Assembly (NCBI RefSeq): GCF_002386445.1 | Contig: NZ_DGIR01000021.1 | Span: 124,001 to 188,000 of the forward strand | Length of the DNA: 64,000 nucleotides | Reading direction: 5' to 3' | DNA from: Pseudomonas sp. UBA4617 | Lineage (GTDB): Bacteria > Pseudomonadota > Gammaproteobacteria > Pseudomonadales > Pseudomonadaceae | Shown here: piece by piece, positions 1 through 8,443 of the stretch | Layout of the letters: each line of letters opens with the position of its first letter | How positions within the stretch are numbered: position 1 is the stretch's first letter | The notes under the pieces: model-generated | The model's database searches: none | The model's input: only the letters and a program-made list of their open reading frames with translations | Told to the model about the DNA's origin: nothing | Translations under genes and position numbers: made by a program

Positions 1-1424
1 TCGGCGCCCAGGTACTCAACGCCGGTGACTACGAGCAGCGGCGCATGAGCAAGATCATCATCTGCGCACGCACCGTGGCCAATACGGTGCCGCTGCTGAC
101 TTCGGGCACGCTGGTGGTCACCCCGGGCGACCGCGACGACATCATCCTCGCCGTCAGCCTCGCGGCGATCAACGGCGTACCGCTGGCCGGCCTGCTGCTG
201 ACCAGCGACAGCAAGCCTGACGCACGCATCCTGGGCCTGTGCCGTGGCGCCCTGCAGGCAGGCCTGCCGATCCTGTCGGTCAGTACCGGTTCGTACGACA
301 CCGCCAACCAACTCAACTCGCTGAACCGGGAAATCCCGGTGGACGACCGCGAGCGCGCCGAGTTCATCACCGATTTCGTCGCCAGCCACCTCGACGCGGC
401 CTGGTTGCACCAGCGTTGCGGTACTCCGCGCGAACTACGCCTGTCACCGGCCGTGTTCCGCTACCAGTTGATCCAGCGGGCGCAGCAGGCCAACAAGCGT
501 ATCGTCCTGCCGGAAGGCGCCGAGCCGCTGCTGGTACAGGCTGCGGCCATCTGCCAGGCCCGTGGCATCGCCCGCTGCGTGCTGCTGGCCAAGCCCGAGG
601 ACGTCGACGCCGTGGCACGTGCCCAGGGCATCACCTTGCCGCCAGGCCTGGAAATCCTCGACCCGGAGCTGATCCGCGGGCGCTATGTGGAACCGATGGT
701 CGAACTGCGCAAGAGCAAGAACCTCAATGCGCCGATGGCCGAGCAGCAACTGGAAGACCCGGTGGTGATCGGCACCATGATGCTGGCGCTGGACGAAGTG
801 GATGGGCTGGTCTCGGGCCTGGTGCATTCGACTGCCAACACCATCCGCCCGGCCCTGCAGCTGATCAAGACCGCACCCGGTTCGAGCCTGGTGTCGTCGG
901 TGTTCTTCATGTTGTTCCCGGAACAGGTGCTGGTGTACGGCGACTGCGTGATGAACCCGCACCCGAGCGCTGCCGAACTGGCCGAAATCGCCCGGCAGAG
1001 CGCCGACTCGGCGCAGGCATTCGGCATCGCACCGCGGGTGGCGATGATCAGTTACTCAAGCGATTCGGCCAGCGACGAGGAAGTCGAGAAAGTGCGCGAA
1101 GCGACCCGCCTGGCGCAGGCTGCGACAGAGGCGCTGCTGATCGATGGGCCGTTGCAGTATGACGCCGCAGCCAACCCGGCGATTGCCCGGCAGCTGGCGC
1201 CAGACAGCCCGGTGGCCGGGCGTGCCACGGTGTTCGTGTTCCCCGACCTGAATACCGGCAACACCACGCACAAGGCGGTGCAGCGCAGCACCGACGGCGT
1301 CAGCCTGGGGCCCATGCTGCAGGGGCTGCGCAAGCCAGTGAACGACTTGCCGCGCGGGGCGCAGGTAGACGATATCGTGCATACCATCGCCCTTACGGCG
1401 ATCCAGGCCAGCGTGACGGGTTAG
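1..1424 (+). CDS. pta: phosphate acetyltransferase, 3' part
   Basis: The gene is open at the window start; its frame enters at base 3, so about 473 C-terminal residues are seen. The enzyme interconverts acetyl-CoA plus phosphate with acetyl phosphate plus CoA in the cytosol. The first ~140 visible residues match the DRTGG-type middle region of the long (~700 aa) Pta form, and the rest is the PTA_PTB catalytic domain, with SYSSDSASDEE, DGPLQYDAA and NTTHKAVQRS, all typical of Pta. The ATG at 45 is internal, not the start. The usual partner ackA would lie upstream, outside the window. The gene converges on the OmpA-like gene across a shared hairpin at 1430-1448. Confidence 0.95.
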   Translation, partial: GAQVLNAGDYEQRRMSKIIICARTVANTVPLLTSGTLVVTPGDRDDIILAVSLAAINGVPLAGLLLTSDSKPDARILGLCRGALQAGLPILSVSTGSYDTANQLNSLNREIPVDDRERAEFITDFVASHLDAAWLHQRCGTPRELRLSPAVFRYQLIQRAQQANKRIVLPEGAEPLLVQAAAICQARGIARCVLLAKPEDVDAVARAQGITLPPGLEILDPELIRGRYVEPMVELRKSKNLNAPMAEQQLEDPVVIGTMMLALDEVDGLVSGLVHSTANTIRPALQLIKTAPGSSLVSSVFFMLFPEQVLVYGDCVMNPHPSAAELAEIARQSADSAQAFGIAPRVAMISYSSDSASDEEVEKVREATRLAQAATEALLIDGPLQYDAAANPAIARQLAPDSPVAGRATVFVFPDLNTGNTTHKAVQRSTDGVSLGPMLQGLRKPVNDLPRGAQVDDIVHTIALTAIQASVTG

Positions 1425-1429
1425 AAACC

Positions 1430-1448
1430 GGGGCTGCTTTGCAGCCCC
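1430..1448. terminator. bidirectional hairpin between pta and ompA-like gene
   Basis: GGGGCTGC-TTT-GCAGCCCC forms a perfect 8-bp stem with a 3-nt loop six bases after the pta stop and ten bases beyond the stop of the convergent lipoprotein gene. There is no strong T-run, so termination strength is inferred. Confidence 0.6.
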
Positions 1449-1457
1449 AGGTATCGG

Positions 1458-2177
1458 TCAGGGATACTGCTGAACCTGGCCCTGCTGGTCATACTGCTGA
1501 CCCGGAATCGGCTTCAGGTTCACTTCCACCCGACGGTTCTGTGCACGCCCGTTGGCATCGGCGTTGCTGGCGATCGGCTGATCCGGGCCCATGCCGCGTA
1601 CCGAAATTCGCGAGGCGTCCACGCCCTGCGAGGTCAGGTAGGTGCTGACCGCCTGCGCGCGACGCTGGGACAGGTCCATGTTGTGCTGGCGGCTGCCGGT
1701 GCTGTCGGTGAAGCCGACCACTTCGATGGTGTTCTGGTTGAACTGCTTGAACGAGCTGGCCAGGTTGTTCAGCGGCGAATAGAAGCTTGGCGCGATGTTG
1801 GCCGAGTCGGTGGCGAAGGTGATGTTGCCCGGCATGATCAGCTTGATCTGGTCACCCTGGCGCTGCACTTCCACACCGGTGTTGGCCATTTGCGCGCGCA
1901 GCTCGGCTTCCTGCTTGTCGGCGTAGTAGCCATAACCGGCTGCAGCGGCACCCACGGCGGCGGCGCCGATCAGCGCACCCTTGCCCCGGTTGTTGTGGTC
2001 GATGGCGGCACCGGCAATGGCACCGGCCAGCGCGCCCAGGCCGCCGTATTTGGCAGTCTTGCTCATCCCTGTGGAGCCCTGCGCCTGGCCCTGGCTGTCA
2101 TAAGGGTTCTGACCGGCACAGCCAGTCATCAGGGCAGCGGCGGTTGCGACGATAATCAGACGACGCATGGTGAACAT
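1458..2177 (-). CDS. OmpA-family lipoprotein with glycine zipper (YiaD-like)
   Basis: Protein of 239 aa. The N-terminus is a lipoprotein signal with lipobox LMTGC (Cys20). It is followed by a Gly/Ala-rich glycine-zipper segment (roughly residues 45-90), where GGLGALAGAIAG is visible, and a C-terminal OmpA domain with the peptidoglycan-binding signature GFTDSTGSRQHNMDLSQRRA. It is expected to sit in the outer membrane and bind peptidoglycan. The start at 2177 is chosen because AGGAG lies 7 nt upstream; the open frame continues upstream without a ribosome site. A second ATG nine bases downstream (2168) is possible. Transcribed alone, convergent with pta. Confidence 0.88.
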   Translation of the reverse strand: MFTMRRLIIVATAAALMTGCAGQNPYDSQGQAQGSTGMSKTAKYGGLGALAGAIAGAAIDHNNRGKGALIGAAAVGAAAAGYGYYADKQEAELRAQMANTGVEVQRQGDQIKLIMPGNITFATDSANIAPSFYSPLNNLASSFKQFNQNTIEVVGFTDSTGSRQHNMDLSQRRAQAVSTYLTSQGVDASRISVRGMGPDQPIASNADANGRAQNRRVEVNLKPIPGQQYDQQGQVQQYP

Positions 2178-2285
2178 GGACAAGCTCCTACTGAATTCAT
2201 GAATGCGACAGACCGCGAACGGATCTATGCCAGCCTTGGATCGCACAGGCAACGAAAAATTCCGTGAAAGTGCCTTCATGTGCCA

Positions 2286-2930
2286 TTACGCACGTACGAA
2301 GGGGTTCTCACGCATCTCATCGCCCAGCCGGGTATCGGGCCCATGGCCCGTCACCACAATGGCTTCTTCATCCAGCCGGTATAGCCGCTCCTTGATCGAA
2401 CGCACGATAGCCCGCTGGTCGCCGCCCCACAAATCGGTGCGGCCGATGCCACGGCGGAACAGGGTATCACCGGCAATCAGCAGCTTGGCGTCGGCAAACC
2501 AGAAACTCATCGAGCCCGGTGTGTGGCCGGGCGTATGCAGGGCTACGCCACAACCGCAGGCCAGCTCTTCGTCGTCACCCAGCCAGCGGTCGGGCGCAGG
2601 GACCGGGGTGTAGGGTACGCCGAACATCTGGCATTGCATTTCCAGGTTGTCCCACAGCACCTGGTCGTCCTTGTGCAGGTGCAGGGTCGCGCCGGTCAGC
2701 TCCTTGAGCTTGCCGGACGCCAGGAAGTGATCGAAGTGCGCGTGGGTATGAATGATGCTCACCAGCGCCAGGCCATGGACCTGCAGGCGGGCAAGAATCT
2801 TCTCCGGATCACCACCCGGGTCGACGACGATGGCCTTCTTGCTCAGCGGGTCGCCAATCAGGGTGCAATTACATTGCAAGGGGCCTACAGGGAAGGTTTC
2901 GCGAATAAGCGCTGACGATGGATTGTGCAT
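2286..2930 (-). CDS. MBL-fold metallo-hydrolase, glyoxalase II-like
   Basis: Protein of 214 aa with a metallo-beta-lactamase fold. The metal motif HxHxDH is visible as HTHAHFDH (His63, His65, Asp67, His68), followed by HTPGHTPGS and GDTLFRRGIGRTD, and a late His in TGHGPDT. The size and the GDTLFRRGIGRTDL block fit the GloB/YcbL group of thioester hydrolases, which use two metal ions to hydrolyse S-acyl glutathione-type substrates; the substrate here is not shown by sequence. The start at 2930 aligns with the family N-terminus, but no clear Shine-Dalgarno precedes it. It lies 98 nt downstream of the kinase gene in the same direction and may be read through from it. Confidence 0.85.
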   Translation of the reverse strand: MHNPSSALIRETFPVGPLQCNCTLIGDPLSKKAIVVDPGGDPEKILARLQVHGLALVSIIHTHAHFDHFLASGKLKELTGATLHLHKDDQVLWDNLEMQCQMFGVPYTPVPAPDRWLGDDEELACGCGVALHTPGHTPGSMSFWFADAKLLIAGDTLFRRGIGRTDLWGGDQRAIVRSIKERLYRLDEEAIVVTGHGPDTRLGDEMRENPFVRA

Positions 2931-3028
2931 GGGAATAGGGGGACCGGTTAGTCGAAGAGCGTTTGCACGCGTGCGAGTGCGTCGAGCATGACAAATCCGC
3001 AAGAAGTTCGCACTGCAATCCTGCCAGT

Positions 3029-3721
3029 TCACGGCAGGAACAGTTTGAACAGCCCCCCTCCAAGCGCTCCGCCATTGGAGATCTCTATGCGCCCGCGCAC
3101 CCCGCCACTTTCATGCAGCGCCGCGATGCGCGCGGCAAAATAAAGGCCAAGGCCGGTGCTGCCGCTGTTCGAATCGATGCCCTGGCTGAACTCTTCCTGG
3201 CGTTCGAGCATGCGCTGTGGATAGCCCGGGCCGTCATCGTTGACACAAATGGCCAGCTGGTTGTCGGCTTCCTCGATGGTAATCAGCAAGGCATGCGCGG
3301 CGAAGCGGGTGGCGTTGGTGATGACGTTGGCGACCACCGAGGCCACCAGTTCGCGGTCGAAGAAGCCCAGTGGGTTATCAGTGTCGATGCGCCAGGTGGC
3401 GAGGATGTCCTTGTGCCTGAGCACTTCCTCGTGGGCCGCCAGCTGGGCTTCGATGAAGTCGTCCAGCTCGTGGTAGTCCGGGCACACCGGCAGCTGGTTG
3501 ACACCCAGCTTGTACAACCCCAACAGCTGCACCAGCATGCCGTTGAGGTGGCGAAACTCATGCTCCATCACGCCCTGCTCGGCCCCCCCGCGCAGTTCCT
3601 CGGGCAAGCGCTCCACCCACTGGTTGTGGGACTGGATAAGCGCCGACAGGGAATTCTTCAGGTCGTGCACGGTGGAGGCGATCACCGTGGAAAAATCCAG
3701 CCCCTGGTTGTCTTGATTCAT
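3029..3721 (-). CDS. sensor-less histidine kinase
   Basis: Protein of 230 aa. His19 in TVHDLKNSLSAL is the likely phosphorylated histidine, and the C-terminal HATPase domain shows the N box (VVANVITNATRF), a G1 box (CVNDDGPGYP) and a G2 box (STGLGLYFAARI). There is no transmembrane segment, PAS or HAMP domain, so any signal must come through another protein. Its ATG overlaps the stop of the upstream response-regulator gene as ATGA, so the two are translationally coupled and are probably cognate partners. The family is known from Pseudomonas genomes, but I do not recognise a gene name. Confidence 0.85.
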   Translation of the reverse strand: MNQDNQGLDFSTVIASTVHDLKNSLSALIQSHNQWVERLPEELRGGAEQGVMEHEFRHLNGMLVQLLGLYKLGVNQLPVCPDYHELDDFIEAQLAAHEEVLRHKDILATWRIDTDNPLGFFDRELVASVVANVITNATRFAAHALLITIEEADNQLAICVNDDGPGYPQRMLERQEEFSQGIDSNSGSTGLGLYFAARIAALHESGGVRGRIEISNGGALGGGLFKLFLP

Positions 3722-5325
3722 GCGCCGAACACCCGGATATGCAATTTGCGGTAACGGTCGTAACGGTTGTCGCTGACAGGGATACCGGCCACGCTGGTCA
3801 GGGCGTCGCGACACTCCTGCATGATTGCCGGCTGCGGGTTGTCACCGCCGATGCGCAGCAGCGCCTGGGCGGTATTCAGGGCGATGCTGATGTTCTTAGG
3901 CTGCAACCCCAGCGCCTTGCGGAACAGCTGCAGTGCCTCGCCGAGCTGCCCGCCCTGGTAACTGCGCACGCCCTGACGGTTGAGGGTGACCGCTTCGGTA
4001 ATGGCGTTGAGCACGCTCGGGTCGTCGGTCAGCTTGCCCACCTTCTCCATCACCTTGGGATCATCGCCGTAACTTTCCACGCAGCCCCTCAGCACACCGA
4101 TGGCGGCAGCTTCCTGACCCATGGCCTGCAATTGCGCGGCGACGGTGAGGGCCGAATCGACCGAGAAGAACTGGTTCATCTTGTCCAGGCGCTGGATCGC
4201 CTGCTCGGTCAGCTTGGCCGCCGTTTCCGGGTCCCCGGCCTGCTGCAGGCTGGCGGCCTTCATCATCCGCGCGCGCACTTGCAACCCTTGGTCTTCCGGA
4301 TTTTCCTTGGCCACCTCGCTGAGCGTGGCGTTGATCTCGACCCGGGTGCGCGCATCCAGGCCAAAACCGGCATTCTTGCTCATCAGCGCCTGCACCAGGC
4401 CAAGATTGTTCTCAGGGTCCTTGTAGCGTGAGCTCTGGCCCTGGTTGACGGCATGGCGAAACGCTTTCGAGGCACTTTCGAAGTCTTCGTTTTCCAACGC
4501 CAGCTTGCCCAGCGTCGACTGACGGCGTACCGACAACGGCGACAGCCGCACGGCTTCTTCCAGCATGTTCTGCGCACGCTTGGTTTCGCCCTGGGCCACC
4601 AGCACCTCGGCCATGCCATCGTACAGGCCCGGCATGATCGGGAAGGCCTTGAGTGCCTGCTCGTACACGCCCTGGGCCTGGGCGTTCTGGCCACGCTTGT
4701 GCATCAGGCTGCCCAGTGCCGCGTACACCCATGGCTGTGGGCGGCTGGCGAGAATGGCCTTGAGGAACTTCTCCAGCTCCTCGAAGCGGCTGAGATTGCG
4801 CAAGGCATCGGCCCGATACCGCAGGCACAGCGGCGCCAGGCGTGGGTCGCGCTTGCACAGCTCGGCGCAGGCCGCCAGCACTTCGCCCGGCCGATTGCGG
4901 TCCAGGGCCTGCAGGATCGGCTTCAGCAGGTTCTTGCGCTGGTACAGCTTCTCGACGCGCTGGGCCAGGCCAACCCGGTTGAACGGCTTGGTCAGGTAGG
5001 CATCGGGCTCGTGCTCGATGGCGCTGAGGACAATGGCCTGGCTGCTCTCGGCCGTGACCATGATGAATATGCACTCATGGCTGATGTGCTTGTCGAGGAT
5101 CAAGTCTTCGAGCACCTGCTGGCCGTTCTTCTTGCCGTCGCCCAGGTGGAAGTCCTGCAGAATCACGTCATAGCGCTTCTGCGCGCACATACGCAACGCT
5201 TGCTCGCCGCTGTCGGCGGTGTCCACGTCACGCACACCCAGCTCGCGCAGCATGGAACGGGTCGACGTGCGAAAGTCGGTAAAGTCGTCGACGATCAGAA
5301 AGCTCTTTTGCCCGTACTGCAGCAT
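3718..5325 (-). CDS. response regulator with C-terminal TPR domain
   Basis: Protein of 535 aa. Residues 1-125 are a receiver domain: acidic pair Asp13-Asp14, phospho-acceptor Asp58 in DVILQDF, Thr91 and Lys113 in YLTKPF. The remaining ~400 residues are helical tetratricopeptide repeats (for example QAQGVYEQALKAFPI), and no DNA-binding or enzymatic output domain is seen. Output is therefore probably through protein-protein contact. The start at 5325 matches the receiver N-terminus; the open frame extends 141 nt further upstream. It is first in an operon with the kinase (ATGA overlap at 3718-3721). Confidence 0.87.
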   Translation of the reverse strand: MLQYGQKSFLIVDDFTDFRTSTRSMLRELGVRDVDTADSGEQALRMCAQKRYDVILQDFHLGDGKKNGQQVLEDLILDKHISHECIFIMVTAESSQAIVLSAIEHEPDAYLTKPFNRVGLAQRVEKLYQRKNLLKPILQALDRNRPGEVLAACAELCKRDPRLAPLCLRYRADALRNLSRFEELEKFLKAILASRPQPWVYAALGSLMHKRGQNAQAQGVYEQALKAFPIMPGLYDGMAEVLVAQGETKRAQNMLEEAVRLSPLSVRRQSTLGKLALENEDFESASKAFRHAVNQGQSSRYKDPENNLGLVQALMSKNAGFGLDARTRVEINATLSEVAKENPEDQGLQVRARMMKAASLQQAGDPETAAKLTEQAIQRLDKMNQFFSVDSALTVAAQLQAMGQEAAAIGVLRGCVESYGDDPKVMEKVGKLTDDPSVLNAITEAVTLNRQGVRSYQGGQLGEALQLFRKALGLQPKNISIALNTAQALLRIGGDNPQPAIMQECRDALTSVAGIPVSDNRYDRYRKLHIRVFGA

Positions 5326-5484
5326 CAACACGACCTGCCTTGGAATAATTGAAAAATCGCGCGAAGCGATGCCACCGCTAGCTGTATCGGCAGCTGGCCG
5401 GGAAAGATGAGGATAGAGCATTGGCTGCCGGTAACCCGGGCCCTTGATCATGACTTTAGCGGGCAATACCCGGCGCAGCCAGTG

Positions 5485-8202
5485 TCAGGCCAGCAGCCCC
5501 AGCGATTTGGCCTTGGCCACTGCCTGGGTGCGCCGCTCTACCCCAAGCTTGCTGTTGATATGACTGGCGTGGGTCTTCACCGTGTGCAGGGAAATGAACA
5601 ACCGCTCGCTGATCTGCTGGTTGGAACATCCCTGGGCAATCAGTTCGAGCACTGCCAATTCGCGGCTGCTCAGCGTTTCACTGCCGGCGTTCCCGGCGTT
5701 GGGCATCGGCGGCAGGCGCTTGAGCAACTCGGCCTGCACCGGGCTGGCGGCAGTTGCCTGCAACTGTTCGTGAAGCCATTGCGGATGTTGCTCCAGCAGT
5801 GGCTGGAACGGTTGCAGTACGCCGCCTTGGGCGGCTTCCAGCAGCCTGGGCAGCAACTGTGCGGCCTGCCCTTCGCGGCCCTCGTCCAGCAGCAAGGCAA
5901 GCCACTGGCACAGGGCATTGACGGTCAGCAGCCTGCCGCCACTGGCCTGGCCGCGCTCGACCAGGCCGGCCAGGCGTTGCTCCGCTTCGTCGCGACGCGA
6001 CTGGGTACGGTCCAGCGACGCTTGTTGCAAGGCAATGTGCAACGGCAGCAACGGGTGGAACTCAGGCGCCGCCGCCGGCTGCTCGCCGCCATAGGTCTGG
6101 CCCAGCCGCAGCAGCCAGGACTCGGCCAGGTCCATGCGCCCCTGGGCAAGCCACAGCTCGCATTTGACCAGGGTGATCATGGCCAGGTAGTAGACCGGTG
6201 GTACATCCCAGATATGCATCAGCCGCTCGGCTTCGGCCAGTTCGGCAAAGGCTTCGGCAAACTGCCCTTCGCGGCCATCCAGCGTCGCAATCACGCAATG
6301 ACCGATGAGCACGCTGATATCACGGCAGGCGCGCGCCTCGCCCAGCCCCGCACGCAAACGTGCACGGCCCTGGGCCGGCTGCAAGCGCGAGACCAGCAGG
6401 TAGCCTTCGTACAGGGTCAGGCGCGCACGCACGGCATACAGGCGCTGCGCCGAGAGCCCTTGCAGGCGTTGCAGCCCCTGGCGCACTTCGTCCAGCGCGC
6501 GCAGCACCTCGCCACGGGCGTGCAGCACCCGTGCGCGGTCGTAGTAAGCCAGGGCCTCGAACAACGGGTTGCCGACACGCTGCGCCAGCTCCAGTGCCTC
6601 GCGGTTCCAGCCACGGGCCCGCCAGAAATCACCATCGGCGATCGCCAGGTTGGACAACGTCGACAGGCACACCAGGCGCTGGCCATAACGCTTGCTCGGC
6701 AAGCTCTGCAGCGCTTCGCCGCAATAGGCCAGGGTGCGCTCGCGGTCGCCACGGCCACGGGCGATCACGCCGCTGAGCGCCAGCCACTGCGCCAGCATGG
6801 ACTTCTGCGCGGTCGCCGAAGGCGCGGGCAGGAAGCGGCTGAGGAAACTCGCCAGTTCCTCTGCAGCGTCCAGCTGGCAGGCCAGGCCCAACGCCCAGCT
6901 GTACAGCACGATCAACCGCGGTGTGCTGATCAGCAGGCTGTCGGGCAGGTCCATCTTCCAGCGCAGCAACATGCCGACGTTCTGTTCGGCCAGCAATTGC
7001 TCCTCGGACAGGCTCTGCACCAGGTTGGCGGCGACATCGAGGTGGCCGGCCCGCAGCGCCTGCTCTACCGCCTCGTCCAGCAGGCCCTGGCTCTCGAACC
7101 AGCGGCAGGCGCGCAACTGCAGCCCTGCCAGCGGCTCGCTGGCCTGCCGGCTGCGCAACAGGTCGGAGAACAGGTGATGGTAGCGAAACCAGTGGCCATG
7201 TTCGTCCAGCGGCACCAGGAACACCTGGTGCGCCTGCAGGAAACGCAGGATCGCGGCACTGTCCTGGCGGCCACGCACGGCATCGCACAGCGGGGCACAG
7301 AAGCGCTCCTGGCAGGCCGTGTCGTACAGGAACGCCTGCACGTCGGCGGGCAGCATGTCGATGACTTCTTCCAGCAGGTAGTCGCGGATCAGGCCCTCGC
7401 CGCCATGCAGCGCCTGGGGCAGGGCCTGCTCGTCAGACGACTCGCTGGCCGCCAGCTGCCAGAAGCGCAACCCGGCCACCCAGCCGTCGCTGCGCTGGAT
7501 CAGGTTGTCCAGGGCCTGGCCACGCAGGCCGGTGGGCTGGCGACCGATCACCGCCAGGGACTCTTCGGGGGTAAGGCGCAGGTCCTGCTCACTGAGCTCG
7601 ACCAGTTGCCGCGACAGGCGCAGGCGCGCCAGGTGCCAGTCCGGACGCTGGCGGCTGGTAACCAGCAGCACCAGCCCGGGCGGCAGGTGATTGAGGAAGA
7701 ACTGCAGGCAGCGGTCGAGCACCGGCCCCTGGGCCAGGTGATAGTCATCCAGCACCAGCAACAGCGGCGTATCGGCCTGCAGGTACAGCGCCAGCTCGTC
7801 GAGCAAGCCATCGAGCCATTCCTCGAAGGCGAACGGCTGGTGGCGCTGGCGCATCTTCAGCAGGCCCATGGCCTGGCCGCCCAACGCCGGGCAGTACTGC
7901 TGCAGGCCTTCGAGCAGGCGCTCAAGGAAGCGGCCAGGGTCGGCATCGCGTTGGCTCAGGCCCAGCCACAGGCTACGCCAGTGCTCGGGTAGTGCTTCGC
8001 AGAATTCGATGGCCAGCGAGCTTTTGCCAAACCCCGCAGGCGCGTTCACCAGCAGCAGCCGCCCACCGAGGCCGGCTTGCAGCCGCTGACACAGGCGCAG
8101 GCGCGGTACATGGCCGTCCGGCAAGGGTGGGCGGAAGAAACGCCCGTCCAGCAGGCCCAGGGCCTGGCTGGCGAATCCATGCGTACGGGACAGATCTGTC
8201 AT
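5485..8202 (-). CDS. MalT-like LuxR-family transcriptional regulator (LAL type)
   Basis: Protein of 905 aa, the size of MalT-like regulators. The N-terminal STAND ATPase has Walker A APAGFGKSS (Lys60) and Walker B LLLVLDDYH (Asp152, Asp153). The middle is a long helical/TPR region. The last ~60 residues are a LuxR helix-turn-helix (LSSRELAVLELIAQGCS, then SLHTVKTHASHINSKLGV). Such proteins bind an inducer, oligomerise with ATP and activate promoters. It lies directly downstream of, and in the same direction as, the DUF1329-DUF1302 operon, making that operon the obvious target; this is inference from context. Confidence 0.9.
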   Translation of the reverse strand: MTDLSRTHGFASQALGLLDGRFFRPPLPDGHVPRLRLCQRLQAGLGGRLLLVNAPAGFGKSSLAIEFCEALPEHWRSLWLGLSQRDADPGRFLERLLEGLQQYCPALGGQAMGLLKMRQRHQPFAFEEWLDGLLDELALYLQADTPLLLVLDDYHLAQGPVLDRCLQFFLNHLPPGLVLLVTSRQRPDWHLARLRLSRQLVELSEQDLRLTPEESLAVIGRQPTGLRGQALDNLIQRSDGWVAGLRFWQLAASESSDEQALPQALHGGEGLIRDYLLEEVIDMLPADVQAFLYDTACQERFCAPLCDAVRGRQDSAAILRFLQAHQVFLVPLDEHGHWFRYHHLFSDLLRSRQASEPLAGLQLRACRWFESQGLLDEAVEQALRAGHLDVAANLVQSLSEEQLLAEQNVGMLLRWKMDLPDSLLISTPRLIVLYSWALGLACQLDAAEELASFLSRFLPAPSATAQKSMLAQWLALSGVIARGRGDRERTLAYCGEALQSLPSKRYGQRLVCLSTLSNLAIADGDFWRARGWNREALELAQRVGNPLFEALAYYDRARVLHARGEVLRALDEVRQGLQRLQGLSAQRLYAVRARLTLYEGYLLVSRLQPAQGRARLRAGLGEARACRDISVLIGHCVIATLDGREGQFAEAFAELAEAERLMHIWDVPPVYYLAMITLVKCELWLAQGRMDLAESWLLRLGQTYGGEQPAAAPEFHPLLPLHIALQQASLDRTQSRRDEAEQRLAGLVERGQASGGRLLTVNALCQWLALLLDEGREGQAAQLLPRLLEAAQGGVLQPFQPLLEQHPQWLHEQLQATAASPVQAELLKRLPPMPNAGNAGSETLSSRELAVLELIAQGCSNQQISERLFISLHTVKTHASHINSKLGVERRTQAVAKAKSLGLLA

Positions 8203-8400
8203 GGCCGGCTCGTTCTGTTTGGAAGACTACGGCGGTATGGATGCTTGCGAGACTAGCCGGTAACGCTGCGCATTTGAAGATGATGGGCGCAGTTGCCCCG
8301 GAAAAGACTACGACAAAAAGCAACAACGCTGATGGACAGCGGCTGGAGCGGGGGTTTGGTGAGGTATTCAGCAGGTTTATCAGGCCGCAAGTGCCAATGG

Positions 8401-8427
8401 AAACGCCCCGGACAAGCCGGGGCGTTT
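8401..8427 (-). terminator. terminator of the DUF1302-DUF1329 operon
   Basis: Inverted arms AAACGCCCCGG and CCGGGGCGTTT around a 5-nt loop form an 11-bp GC-rich stem just after the DUF1329 stop. On the minus strand the 3' arm ends in a short T stretch. Confidence 0.75.
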
Positions 8428-8443
8428 CACGGTAGCGCAATAC

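Noticed and set aside
3019..3039. Small hairpin TCCTGCC/GGCAGGA over the kinase stop
   Set aside because: Only 7 bp with the stop codon in the loop and no T-run on the minus strand; too weak to call a terminator.
3511..3516. A TGTACA hexamer inside the histidine kinase gene
   Set aside because: No second hexamer at 12-nt spacing and it lies in coding sequence, so it is not counted as a PplR-type site. A TGTACA near 54053 in the efflux lipoprotein gene was dismissed for the same reason.
5407..7992. An 861-codon open frame on the plus strand
   Set aside because: It is antisense to the MalT-like regulator, low in recognisable motifs and rich in Gln/His/Arg, a pattern produced by reading high-GC3 coding sequence backwards. 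The regulator has clear domains.
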